Assembly (NCBI GenBank): GCA_021838765.1
Contig: JAKCCY010000001.1
Coordinates: forward strand, 1-64,000
DNA from: Nitrospirota bacterium
GTDB taxonomy: Bacteria; Nitrospirota_A; Leptospirillia; Leptospirillales; Leptospirillaceae
Reading direction: 5' to 3'
DNA: 64,000 nt
Shown: positions 26,187 to 34,835 of the stretch, in pieces
How the letters are laid out: each line of letters opens with the position of its first letter
Numbering within the stretch: the stretch's first letter is position 1
Position numbers and translations under genes: made by a program
Notes under the pieces: generated by a model
The model's input: the letters and a program-made list of their open reading frames with translations, nothing else
Told to the model about the DNA's origin: nothing
Databases searched by the model: none

Positions 26187-27743
26187 ATGAATTGGACCTC
26201 TGAAGCGAAACTTGGAATTTTTGTTGTGCTGGCGATTATTGCGGCGATTCTTCTATCGATACGATTTGGCCATTGGCATCTGAATGAGAAAGGGAGCTAT
26301 CTGCTCTATGCCGATTTCAAGACTGTGGATGGATTGGAGAAGGGTGCTGCTGTCAGGGTTGCAGGGGTGAAGGTTGGGGAAGTGACCAATATCACGCTGA
26401 GCGGGAAGGGAAAAGCTCATGTTGAGATGACAATCTTTCCCGGGATCAGGATCCCTTCGGATGTTCATCCCTTGATCTATTCCAACGGGTTTCTTGGAAA
26501 AGTTTATATTGAGTTGACACCAGGCCCATCCGGGAGACCCTTTATCAAGGGAGATTCGAGCAGGAATGGATTCGGTGTTGACCTTTCAGGACTCTTTCAG
26601 CTGAAACGGGCTTGGGCAGATCCACCTCCCGCAGGGACACCACCAGCCCAATCATCCCCCTCCCAATCAGAGAGCTCTGAAGATGCAACGTTGTCAGGGA
26701 TTGAGAACTCGGGTTATCTGGCACCGAAGTCGACGATCCAGAGTCCTGGGGAGACGGTGAGTGTGAACAAGCTGGTTCAGCGCCTTCAGAAAATATCAGC
26801 CGATATCAAGGCTATAACCGCATCCCTCCGATTGGCTATCGCTTCGGACAAAGGAAAAATAGAATTGCAGGATACACTGAAACATCTTGCTCGTCTGACG
26901 AAAAATCTGGACGATTTCACGAAAAATCTGAAAGACAAGTCACCCAAGATCCTGAACCGGATCAACTCCATTTCCAAGAAAATCGATTCTGGCGTCGGGA
27001 CGGTTGGAAAACTGGTCAATGACCGGGCACTCTATGACAAGGCCAACAAGGCCGCTGCCCACCTCGACAGTATCCTTGAAAAAATCGATGATGGGCAAGG
27101 AACAATCGGAAAGTTGGTGAATGATCCGGAACTTTATAATAACCTCAATAAAACACTGAAGACATTGAGCAAGGAAGCCAACAAGGCCGAGAGGATGCGA
27201 CTGAATGTCTGGATGCGTGATCTGACAGCTACCCGTGGGGGAACGTCGGAAGGCGTGCTGGATCTCGATCTTTACCCACGGTCAGACAAATTTTATCGAT
27301 TCCAGATCGTTGACTCGACCAACCCCACCTATCAGCAGGGTTCCTCAGTGACTCAGAATCCCAATGGAACCTATACGACCGGCCCTCCGTCCATTAGCGC
27401 AAACAATTCCGGCCTTCGTTTCAGCCTTGAGTTCGGTCAACGATTCGATGGTTTTGATATCAGGGCAGGACTGGTTGAAAACAGTTTTGGTCTGGGGACG
27501 GATGTTTACCTCTTGCCGAACCTGACCTTTACCATGACCATGTACAATATCGGAGCATTCAATCCTGTAGCGCCCAATCCTTTTGTAAGGGCATTTTTGA
27601 CTTACACTGTACTAAATCATATCTGGCTCAATGCCGGTTGGTACAATCCTTTGAATGCCAACGAGTCATCACCGATGATCGGTGGAGGATTAATCTTCTC
27701 TGATAATACGTTAAAATATCTGATTGCAGGCCATGCCCCCTGA
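26187..27743 (+). CDS. mlaD: MlaD-family MCE lipid-transfer protein with C-terminal extension
   Basis: 518 residues, far longer than the roughly 180-residue E. coli MlaD. Signal-anchor membrane helix (about 8-27), single MCE domain (about 38-115, YADFKTVDGLEKGAAVRVAGVKVGEVTNI), then a Pro/Ser linker, a helical region with two copies of GxGTxGKLVNDxxLYD-like repeats (about 271-283 and 307-319), and a C-terminal beta-rich domain (about 365-518). The tail resembles extensions seen in MCE proteins of other deep-branching diderms. The third gene of the mlaEFD set, with no separate outer-membrane partner seen. Confidence 0.93.
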   Translation: MNWTSEAKLGIFVVLAIIAAILLSIRFGHWHLNEKGSYLLYADFKTVDGLEKGAAVRVAGVKVGEVTNITLSGKGKAHVEMTIFPGIRIPSDVHPLIYSNGFLGKVYIELTPGPSGRPFIKGDSSRNGFGVDLSGLFQLKRAWADPPPAGTPPAQSSPSQSESSEDATLSGIENSGYLAPKSTIQSPGETVSVNKLVQRLQKISADIKAITASLRLAIASDKGKIELQDTLKHLARLTKNLDDFTKNLKDKSPKILNRINSISKKIDSGVGTVGKLVNDRALYDKANKAAAHLDSILEKIDDGQGTIGKLVNDPELYNNLNKTLKTLSKEANKAERMRLNVWMRDLTATRGGTSEGVLDLDLYPRSDKFYRFQIVDSTNPTYQQGSSVTQNPNGTYTTGPPSISANNSGLRFSLEFGQRFDGFDIRAGLVENSFGLGTDVYLLPNLTFTMTMYNIGAFNPVAPNPFVRAFLTYTVLNHIWLNAGWYNPLNANESSPMIGGGLIFSDNTLKYLIAGHAP

Positions 27744-27790
27744 TAAGAGCAAAAAGTGCATTTGAGATGGCCTGCTTTGCTCGTGGATCA

Positions 27791-27820
27791 TTGACCATCA
27801 GGGGTGGATTGATCTATAGT
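27791..27820 (+). promoter_or_regulatory. Sigma-70-like promoter for the cytochrome c maturation operon
   Basis: TTGACC (27791-27796) and TATAGT (27815-27820) with an 18-base spacer, five of six matches in each box. Predicted transcription start near 27827, giving a leader of about 93 bases before resB. Confidence 0.6.
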
Positions 27821-27919
27821 TTTCGAACGGAGTGACCTTAAGAAACCATCGGATATTAAACTCAAAATACCAAGATAAGCTGCGCTTACTCCAGGCTTCG
27901 GGCTTTGAAGGAGGCATGG

Positions 27920-29494
27920 ATGTCGGGTGGTTTGACCCCTGATGAGCAACAGACAATTGAAATGACCGGAGCGGTTGGTTATTACGAAAACCGCCAGGAA
28001 GCCGAAAAAAAGGAAAATGCGGGAAAATCTGCACCTTCCCCTGTCAAAAAAGAGGGTTGGACTTTCCGCGGCAGCAAAATTCTTGCAGTACTTTCTTCCC
28101 TTCGGCTTGCGATCTCACTCTTTCTGATTCTTGCCTTTTTGACCATATTCGGGACGTTTATCGAACAGGGCAGGGATGCTCCGTTTTATATAGCGGGATA
28201 TGGTGAAAAATGGGGAGGATGGATTGTCCGGCTGAAGGTCGATGACATCTATCACAGCTGGTACTACGTCAGCCTTCTGACAATCCTTTGTATTAATGCT
28301 GTTTCCTGTGTTTATAACCGTTTCCCGATCACATTGCGTTCAATGTTCCACGAGAAGGTGAATGTGAGTCGGGAGTTTCTAAAAAAACAGCGGGAGTTTG
28401 CCGATCTCTCCATTCCGTCTTCCCGTTTTCCGGCAGGTCCGGGAGACTACCTGAAAACAGTTCTTTCCTCAAAAAGGTACAAAGTTACCGAAATCAGGGA
28501 CGGTGGAGATGTTGTTGTTTTTGGGCACAAGGGTGTTATGGGTCGGATTGGCTCCCACGTTGCCCATATGTCTGTGATTCTTATCCTGGCAGGCGGTTTG
28601 ATCGGAAGCCTTCTCGGATTTCGGCTGTTCGGCACTTTCTATGTGCATTCCACAACATTTGTTCCTCAGGGAGATTTTAGCCTTAGAGTCAACAAGTTCT
28701 GGATCGATCACTACCCAAACGGGATGGTGAAGGGATTTTTCAGTGATGTTGATGTGCTGAAGTCCGGAAAAATCATCGATCACAAAGTGATCAGCGTCAA
28801 TCATCCACTGGAAACCAATGGTTTGAGGTTCTATCAGGCAAGCTATGGAGAGGCCTGGGACAGGGTCGATAAAGCAAGGATCCTGATCGTCAACAAGGAA
28901 AAAAAGCAGTTTTTGGGTCAGGTCATGCTCAAGGGCGGGGCTCTTTCGCCAGCACCGGGGACAGATCTGAGCATCAAGATTTTGCGGTACGTTGCGGATT
29001 TTGCTTTTGATCCGAAGACAAACTCCGTGTACAGTAAATCGGAAAAATCCGACAACCCGGCTATCCAGTTGGGGATTTACCAGAACGGCAAGCAAATTGG
29101 TTCCCCATGGCTATTTTACAATTTTCCGCAGATTCAGGTCATGAAGTCCCTTCCGTACTTTTTTATTTTGGGGGGATATGAAGCTCCCATGTACACCGGG
29201 CTCGAAGTGGCCAAGGATCCGGGTGTCCATGTCATTCTGGCCGGTTCCTTTCTCCTTGTGGGAGGACTCTTCCTGTCGTCTTTTGTTTACCACAGGAAAC
29301 TATGGGTAAGAGCGAAGGAAAACTCGGGGGTGTGGCAGTTGTCCGTTGGCGGCTTCGGTCATAAGGACAAGCTGGGCTTTGAGAAGGAATTTAATGAAAT
29401 TGTCCAGGAGATTCAGGCTGGGCAAGGTTCCGGGACCCCGTTGGAAACGATGGTGTCGGGAGCAGGTCCGCGAAAACTTGCGGGAGAGACTTGA
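27920..29494 (+). CDS. resB: System II cytochrome c maturation protein ResB/Ccs1
   Basis: 524 residues. With CcsB it forms the heme-export and attachment machinery that ligates heme to apocytochromes c on the periplasmic side. Membrane segments near 60-90, 110-130 and 205-230, a large periplasmic domain (about 235-425), and a last segment near 440-460. Signatures: SSLRLAISLFLILAFLTIFGT, HMSVILILAGGLIGS and the NHPLETNGLRFYQASYG motif of ResB. AAGGAGG (27908-27914) favours ATG 27920. The N-terminal 35 residues are hydrophilic. Confidence 0.95.
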   Translation: MSGGLTPDEQQTIEMTGAVGYYENRQEAEKKENAGKSAPSPVKKEGWTFRGSKILAVLSSLRLAISLFLILAFLTIFGTFIEQGRDAPFYIAGYGEKWGGWIVRLKVDDIYHSWYYVSLLTILCINAVSCVYNRFPITLRSMFHEKVNVSREFLKKQREFADLSIPSSRFPAGPGDYLKTVLSSKRYKVTEIRDGGDVVVFGHKGVMGRIGSHVAHMSVILILAGGLIGSLLGFRLFGTFYVHSTTFVPQGDFSLRVNKFWIDHYPNGMVKGFFSDVDVLKSGKIIDHKVISVNHPLETNGLRFYQASYGEAWDRVDKARILIVNKEKKQFLGQVMLKGGALSPAPGTDLSIKILRYVADFAFDPKTNSVYSKSEKSDNPAIQLGIYQNGKQIGSPWLFYNFPQIQVMKSLPYFFILGGYEAPMYTGLEVAKDPGVHVILAGSFLLVGGLFLSSFVYHRKLWVRAKENSGVWQLSVGGFGHKDKLGFEKEFNEIVQEIQAGQGSGTPLETMVSGAGPRKLAGET

Positions 29495-29559
29495 TGGTGT
29501 GTTTCTAGCCTGGAAAAATGAACAAACGGGAGTTGGCTACCTTTTCCCGGATCGATATT

Positions 29560-29582
29560 GGAGGAGGCGTTAAGCCTCCTCC
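29560..29582 (+). promoter_or_regulatory. Hairpin between resB and ccsB
   Basis: GGAGGAGGC (29560-29568), loop GTTAA, GCCTCCTCC (29574-29582): a perfect 9-bp stem. No T-run follows, and the ccsB ribosome-binding site AGGAGG lies a few bases downstream. Likely an mRNA stability or attenuation element inside the operon. Confidence 0.45.
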
Positions 29583-29603
29583 CTGAACAGGAGGGCATAT
29601 TTC

Positions 29604-30455
29604 ATGACGTTGATCAACTCTGTCGGATCATCATTTCTCCTCTATAACACGGTGATCGGACTTTATCTTCTTGCAACCGTTCTCTATTTTCTCTTCCTGA
29701 TTTCCCATAAAAAGGAAATGGGGCAAATCGCCTCGACAGTGACCTTTTCGGGATGGGTCGTCAATACTGCTGCCCTGGTGGGACGAGGTGTTGCTGACCA
29801 TCACGCTCCCTGGTCCAATTTGTATGAGACTCTTTTCCTCTTTTCCTGGGCATCGATTCTTGGTTATATGGTAATGGAATTCAAATACAAGGTTCGTGTT
29901 GCGGGTGCTTTTGTTCTGACACTTGTAATGTTCGCTGTCGGAGCTGCCAAGATGCTTCCGTACCGCTACCAGATGGTTGAACCATTGAATCCGGCCCTGA
30001 ATTCCTATTGGTTGAAAATTCATGTGTTTACAATGTTCATGTCTTATGCAGCTTTTGGTATTTCCGCATCCTTGGCGATGATTTATCTTCTGAAGCTCCG
30101 CTCTGAACAAAAAGGAACAACCGGTTGGATTCTCAGGGAGTTCCCTGCAACAGATGTTCTTGATGATCTGACATATAAAGCCGTGATGGTCGGATTTCCC
30201 CTGTTGACCCTTGGTGTCATTTTTGGCGGAATGTGGGCCTATGAAGCATGGGGCGGATATTGGTCCTGGGATCCAAAGGAGACATGGTCCCTGATTACCT
30301 GGTTTGTCTATGCAGCCTATCTTCACGCGAGAATGACCAGAGGTCTCAGGGGCAAGGGAAGTGCCTGGTTCTCGATCCTGGGATTTGCTTCTGTCGTATT
30401 CCTTTACTGGGGTGTCAGCTTCATCATTCCCGGTCTTCATGCATATGCTGCCTAG
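29604..30455 (+). CDS. ccsB: System II cytochrome c maturation protein CcsB/CcsA (ResC)
   Basis: 283-residue polytopic membrane protein carrying heme to the periplasmic face. The WWD heme-binding motif is clear at about 216-229 (WGGYWSWDPKETW), with conserved periplasmic/transmembrane His residues (His66-67, His140, and the late His near 278). About eight membrane segments. Strong AGGAGG upstream of ATG 29604. Paired with resB, as in the bipartite CcsBA complex. Confidence 0.96.
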   Translation: MTLINSVGSSFLLYNTVIGLYLLATVLYFLFLISHKKEMGQIASTVTFSGWVVNTAALVGRGVADHHAPWSNLYETLFLFSWASILGYMVMEFKYKVRVAGAFVLTLVMFAVGAAKMLPYRYQMVEPLNPALNSYWLKIHVFTMFMSYAAFGISASLAMIYLLKLRSEQKGTTGWILREFPATDVLDDLTYKAVMVGFPLLTLGVIFGGMWAYEAWGGYWSWDPKETWSLITWFVYAAYLHARMTRGLRGKGSAWFSILGFASVVFLYWGVSFIIPGLHAYAA

Positions 30456-30467
30456 CGAGGTCTCAAG

Positions 30468-31082
30468 TTGGATTCATTGAAAAAATATTGGCCCCAAGCA
30501 ACAGCTGTTTTACTTATTGTCATTGTTCTGGGGTACTACGGCACCACTTATCGCTTTGCTCCTCTAAAAGTGGGGATGGTTGCGCCTGACTTCAATCTGG
30601 AATCGGCTGATGGCAAGAGAATCAAATTGTCCGACTATCGAGGCAAGGTAGTCATGCTGAATTTTTGGGCGACATGGTGCAAGCCTTGTAAACAGGAAAT
30701 GCCTTCCATGGAAATTATGTATGAAGGTATGAAGGAACAGGCAGGGTCTCATTTTGAGCTGTTGGCCGTTAATGAGAACAATGTATTTTATAAAAACCAG
30801 GTTGCTCCTTTCCTGGAAAAACATAACATCCACTTTCCTGTTCCCCTGGACCCGTTGAATACTCTGGACCATCGTTACAAGATCACTGGTGTTCCGGAGA
30901 CGTTTGTCATTGACCAGAATGGTGTGGTTGCAGAGCACGTAGTGGGGCCCAGGAATTGGGTCGTAAAGAAAAACCTGGATTCCATGTTGACTTTATTGGA
31001 TAAAGGACCTCAAAAACCGGAAGAGTACATTGCCCGAAAGGCGGCCCAAAATCCACCAATGGCCAAAAGCGGTGGCTACTAA
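30468..31082 (+). CDS. ResA/TlpA-like thioredoxin, membrane-anchored
   Basis: 204 residues. Uncleaved N-terminal anchor (about 10-27) and a periplasmic thioredoxin-like AhpC/TSA-Redoxin domain with active site WCKPC (Cys71, Cys74) and cis-Pro in TGVPETFVI. ResA-type proteins reduce the haem-binding Cys pair of apocytochrome c. Start is TTG 12 bases after ccsB. The C-terminal tail of about 25 residues is Pro/Lys-rich. It overlaps the second thioredoxin. Confidence 0.92.
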   Translation: MDSLKKYWPQATAVLLIVIVLGYYGTTYRFAPLKVGMVAPDFNLESADGKRIKLSDYRGKVVMLNFWATWCKPCKQEMPSMEIMYEGMKEQAGSHFELLAVNENNVFYKNQVAPFLEKHNIHFPVPLDPLNTLDHRYKITGVPETFVIDQNGVVAEHVVGPRNWVVKKNLDSMLTLLDKGPQKPEEYIARKAAQNPPMAKSGGY

Positions 31083-31602
31083 GATCCTCCGGGGATTTCT
31101 TCTCTCGCTTCTATCAGGGATCATTTGCTTGATGTGTGTGGTCCCTGTTAAAGCTTCTACAGAAGGGAAACTTGCTCCTGATATCAGTCTTCATGATATG
31201 AATGGCAAGATATGGACCCTCTCTTCGCTGAGGGGAAAATGGGTGTTGCTGAATTTCTGGGCAACCTGGTGTGGCCCATGCATTAAAGAAATGCCAGATC
31301 TTGAACATTTCAGCCAAACGCCAACCGCAAAACGGATGGTTATACTTGCCGTCTCGGAAAGCCTAGCGTCCCATAAAAAAATCGTGGATTTTCTGGGCAA
31401 GTACCACATTACCTACACGGTCTTAAATGATTCTTTTGGTGAAGTTGCCGATTCCTATCATGTAAGAGGATTACCGTCCTCCGCCCTGATTTCTCCCGAT
31501 GGACACCTTGTATGGTTTCTGGAAGGGGCAATCCCCTTTTCTTCCCCTGATTTCCAGAAAACATATTTGCCTAAAGCATTCTTTTCCGGAGCATCCCGAT
31601 GA
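31072..31602 (+). CDS. Second ResA/TlpA-like thioredoxin, secreted
   Basis: 176 residues from GTG 31072, overlapping the preceding stop by 11 bases. A signal peptide (1-28, ending VKA) is followed by a thioredoxin fold with WCGPC (Cys67, Cys70) and cis-Pro in RGLPSSALI. It differs from the first copy in its classical thioredoxin-type CGPC, suggesting a distinct redox potential or substrate. A TTG at 31030 would extend the frame but adds a charged stretch ahead of the signal sequence. Confidence 0.88.
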   Translation: MATKILRGFLLSLLSGIICLMCVVPVKASTEGKLAPDISLHDMNGKIWTLSSLRGKWVLLNFWATWCGPCIKEMPDLEHFSQTPTAKRMVILAVSESLASHKKIVDFLGKYHITYTVLNDSFGEVADSYHVRGLPSSALISPDGHLVWFLEGAIPFSSPDFQKTYLPKAFFSGASR

Positions 31603-32348
31603 ATCATGAACCACTCTCTGTAACACTGGCATTCTTGGCCGGAATGGTGTCTTTTGTATCTCCCTGTGTTCTTCCGATTGTTCCATCCTATATTTCTTTT
31701 ATAACCGGATTGTCATTTGATCAATTGACCGGAAAAAATGGGACAGTCGAAAAGGCAGAGGTCACGAAAACAACTGTCGTGAATTCGCTTGCGTTTATTT
31801 TTGGTTTCTCGGCCTTGTTCATTGGCTTTGGGGCATCCGCTTCATTTATAGGCGAATTTCTCCTGACTTACCAGGAAGCTATCCGTAGGGTCGGTGGCTT
31901 GATCATTGTCATTTTTGGACTTTTTATAGCAGGTATCTTGAAGGTTCCCTTTTTGAACAAGGAATTTCGTCTCCCAGCCCGAAAGAGGACATCTACTTTA
32001 GCCGGTACATTCCTGATCGGGGTTGGATTTGCGGCCGGTTGGACTCCTTGTGTGGGCCCTATTCTCGGATCCATTCTCTTTTTTGCGGGGAGCGAAGGAA
32101 ATGTGTTGAAAGGGATTGAATTGCTGGCTTTTTATTCACTAGGACTGGCTGTGCCGTTCTTCTTATCGGCGGTAATGTTCAATTCATTTCTGGGACGCTT
32201 CTCTCAAATATCCCGATGGATCCCCACCATTACCAAAGTGTCGGGGGGCGTGCTGGTTGTCATGGGAGTCCTGGTTTTTGCCAATGCATTTTCAATCCTG
32301 TCTTCCTTTTTGACGCAACATCATATTGGCTGGACTTCAAATTTATAA
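31599..32348 (+). CDS. ccdA: Cytochrome c biogenesis thiol transporter CcdA
   Basis: 249 residues, six or more membrane segments. CcdA moves reducing equivalents from cytosolic thioredoxin to periplasmic ResA/TlpA. The two redox Cys are in FVSPCVLPIVPSYISFITG (Cys23) and GWTPCVGPILG (Cys151), the classical pair. ATGA overlap with the thioredoxin gene. Completes a full system II set: resB, ccsB, two thioredoxins and ccdA on one strand. Confidence 0.96.
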   Translation: MNHEPLSVTLAFLAGMVSFVSPCVLPIVPSYISFITGLSFDQLTGKNGTVEKAEVTKTTVVNSLAFIFGFSALFIGFGASASFIGEFLLTYQEAIRRVGGLIIVIFGLFIAGILKVPFLNKEFRLPARKRTSTLAGTFLIGVGFAAGWTPCVGPILGSILFFAGSEGNVLKGIELLAFYSLGLAVPFFLSAVMFNSFLGRFSQISRWIPTITKVSGGVLVVMGVLVFANAFSILSSFLTQHHIGWTSNL

Positions 32349-32410
32349 TCAGTAGCGGCTCTGGTTTCAGGAAGAGGGCCATTCTTCATTGAAGGTTATT
32401 GGAGGCTCTC

Positions 32411-33637
32411 GTGAGTTGTCGGGAATTTGATGCGGTCGTAGTCGGTCTCGGGCCTGCAGGCTCGACAGCGGCGCGTCTCCTCGGAGAAAAGGGATTCAGT
32501 GTGCTGGGGATTGACCGCTCCCACTTTCCCCGCTGGAAACCTTGCGGCGGGGGGCTATCGGCAAGAGCCACCGCTTTGCTTCCGTCGGGTTGGGAAAAGG
32601 TCCCTCATGTTGTGACGACTGGGGTCCAGGTCACCATGGGGGACAAAGACTCTCAAAGTGTCGAGACAGGTGTCCCTATCGCTTATCAATTCCATAGGGA
32701 TCAGCTCGATCACTTCCTGTATGAAAAGGCCAAAGTGGAATCGGTTGTCCTGGAGACCGGAATTTTACTGGAAGATCTGGTTTATGAAGAAGGCATCGGA
32801 TTTACGCTATTGATCAATGGTCAGAATGTAAAGACAAAACGTCTGTTCGCTGCTGATGGTGTGACGAGTCAGGTGAAACGTCTTCTTTTTGGTTCCCCGA
32901 GAGAATCGCAAAAAATACCGGGTGGAAGGAGTAAAAAGAGGGGAGTCAATGCAGGGTGGCCCTCATCCGAACTTCTTGGAAAAGCTGAGGAACCAGTGAA
33001 TGACAGGTTCGTGATGATCGATATCGGGTCTGTCCCGGGGGGGTATGCCTGGTCTTTTCCCAAGGACGGCGCCCGAAAAGCTCTCGGTGTGGCTGGATTG
33101 ATTACCCCATTGGGATCACCGGTCAGAACATTGAGAGAATTTTTGAAATCCTTTCGCGGTGAGAAAGAAGACCCATCCGATGGGGAGGTTTCGACCTGGA
33201 TTATTCCTGCCTGGCAATCGGCAAAGGAACATGGGGAGATCGCTGGACTTTTCCTTGTTGGAGACGCAGGCGGACTAGTGGATCCTTTCCTTGGAGAAGG
33301 GATCTACTACGCAATCCTATCTGCTACAAAAGCCTGTGAATCCATTTTTGTCAATGGTCATCCGGAAAAGGCAAGCGCAGCCTATTCCGAATGGGTCAAA
33401 CAGGAGATATTCAGGGACTTTGCACAGGCATCAAGGCTCTCTGCAGTCATTTACCGATTTCCTGCAATCTATTACCGGCTTGTTTCCAGGTATCCCCAGC
33501 TATTGACCCTGTTTTCCCAAATCATGACCGGACTTCATGATTACCGATCATTCTCTCGGGCTGCGGGAGTAAAGCTTCTGAGACTTCCATTCAAAAAATT
33601 CATTCCTACACTCCGCACGGGAAGACGTTTCTTTTAA
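32411..33637 (+). CDS. Geranylgeranyl reductase family FAD-dependent oxidoreductase
   Basis: 408 residues. FAD Rossmann motif GLGPAGST (12-19), the family's PCGGGLS (44-50), and the second flavin motif GDAGGLVDPFLGEGIYYA near residue 285. Members saturate the isoprenoid double bonds of quinones, chlorophyll tails or lipids. No partner isoprenoid gene is adjacent, so the substrate is open. GTG 32411 has GGAGG (32401-32405); the TTG at 32399 does not. The next gene begins after one base. Confidence 0.88.
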   Translation: MSCREFDAVVVGLGPAGSTAARLLGEKGFSVLGIDRSHFPRWKPCGGGLSARATALLPSGWEKVPHVVTTGVQVTMGDKDSQSVETGVPIAYQFHRDQLDHFLYEKAKVESVVLETGILLEDLVYEEGIGFTLLINGQNVKTKRLFAADGVTSQVKRLLFGSPRESQKIPGGRSKKRGVNAGWPSSELLGKAEEPVNDRFVMIDIGSVPGGYAWSFPKDGARKALGVAGLITPLGSPVRTLREFLKSFRGEKEDPSDGEVSTWIIPAWQSAKEHGEIAGLFLVGDAGGLVDPFLGEGIYYAILSATKACESIFVNGHPEKASAAYSEWVKQEIFRDFAQASRLSAVIYRFPAIYYRLVSRYPQLLTLFSQIMTGLHDYRSFSRAAGVKLLRLPFKKFIPTLRTGRRFF

Positions 33638-33638
33638 T

Positions 33639-34835
33639 ATGGTTCCGTCAAAAATCGGGAAGGACAGGAAAAATTCCGGACACCGGTTCGATGAATCCTG
33701 GCCTTTTTTGCTGTCGTTTTTATTTTATGCGTCCGCATTTGAACTTTTCCCAAAGATGGCTCCGGATCACACTCCCTCTTTCTATTTGTTTATTGGTGTA
33801 TTTGTCTGCTTCCTGTTCCTTCTATCAGCATTGATCCATGAATCGGGTCATCGAATCGCATCACGGCTGACAGGGTTTCCCTATGAAGGTGAGCTGTTTT
33901 CTGTGTGGGGGGGGCGCCCAAGAACCGTTGAAGTCCTTCTGGCAAGTGATCCGAGGATCATGGTGGTTCGGATGTCTGGGCCTTTGGCGAACCTTATTGT
34001 AGGAGCAGCACTGTATTTCTGGATGTCTGGAGGTGACGGAGATCCTGTGAAATGGGAGCTGATTCTTTTTTTTGCAAAATCCAACCTCTTCATTGCTTTT
34101 ATCAATATGATTCCAGTTTTGCCATTTGATATGGGCGCGCTGGTCTTGTCACGGTTCGGAATGAAAAAAAAGGCAGAGTATTCCGGAGAAGAGAAGGATT
34201 TTCCTCGTGGGGTGATCTTTGGATGGCTTCTGACCGTTTCGGGGATTCTCATGACCGGTCGTGGGCGTTTTATCGCTGGATTTGCTTTGGTCGTCCTTGG
34301 AATCTTGCTGATCAGAAGCTGTCTTTCCTGGAGGGAAAGGCTTGGACTGGCCTCCTGCCTCGAACGTTACGGTATCGACTGGGCTGTCACTATAGCTTCA
34401 AAGCCCCTGAAGGCAGAAGAGACGCTAGATCAGGCATTGGAAGCTTTTCGCTCTCAGGGGAAGACAACCTTGCCGGTCGTGGATGACATGGGAGTTCTGA
34501 TTGGGAAAATGGAGTGGAAAAATCTCAGAAAAAAGCCCGTTGAGTCCTGGCATCTTTACCCGGTGGCAGAAATGATGATACCCCTTTCCTGGTCAGAGTC
34601 TCTCTCCATCGATCCCCCCGATGTCTCACAACGCATATTCGATCTTCTTTACTGTCATAGGGATTTTGTATGGGTCGTTTCGTCGGGTAAGCTGCTTGGC
34701 GAACTCGTTCCTGAAAAACTGGTTGATCGATACCGGATGGAGAGATCTTTTTCAGAAGATTTATCGAGCTTTCATGACAGGGTTGCTAAAACAGGTCAGG
34801 AGGATCGATCGACCAGTGGATCGTCAACCCCTTGA
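33639..34835 (+). CDS. Site-2-protease-type (M50) membrane metalloprotease with C-terminal CBS-like region
   Basis: 398 residues. Membrane zinc protease: HESGH at 67-71 (HExxH) and NMIPVLPFDMG (Asn156...Asp164), a variant of the usual NxxPxxPLDGG in which Asp is kept. Five or six membrane segments to about 235, then a soluble region (about 255-365) that looks like a degenerate CBS pair (TLDQALEAFRSQGKTTLPVVDDMGVLIG). Such proteases cleave membrane-embedded regulators. The 3' end overlaps the convergent priA 3' end by 50 bases. Confidence 0.85.
   Translation: MVPSKIGKDRKNSGHRFDESWPFLLSFLFYASAFELFPKMAPDHTPSFYLFIGVFVCFLFLLSALIHESGHRIASRLTGFPYEGELFSVWGGRPRTVEVLLASDPRIMVVRMSGPLANLIVGAALYFWMSGGDGDPVKWELILFFAKSNLFIAFINMIPVLPFDMGALVLSRFGMKKKAEYSGEEKDFPRGVIFGWLLTVSGILMTGRGRFIAGFALVVLGILLIRSCLSWRERLGLASCLERYGIDWAVTIASKPLKAEETLDQALEAFRSQGKTTLPVVDDMGVLIGKMEWKNLRKKPVESWHLYPVAEMMIPLSWSESLSIDPPDVSQRIFDLLYCHRDFVWVVSSGKLLGELVPEKLVDRYRMERSFSEDLSSFHDRVAKTGQEDRSTSGSSTP

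Noticed and set aside
27747..27782. GAGCAAA...TTTGCTC inverted repeat after mlaD as terminator
   Set aside because: 22-base loop, AT-rich stem, no T-run; too weak to call.
29631..30440. 269-codon minus-strand open frame opposite ccsB
   Set aside because: Shadow of a hydrophobic gene, rich in Lys/His/Cys with no motif; ccsB WWD motif is on the plus strand.
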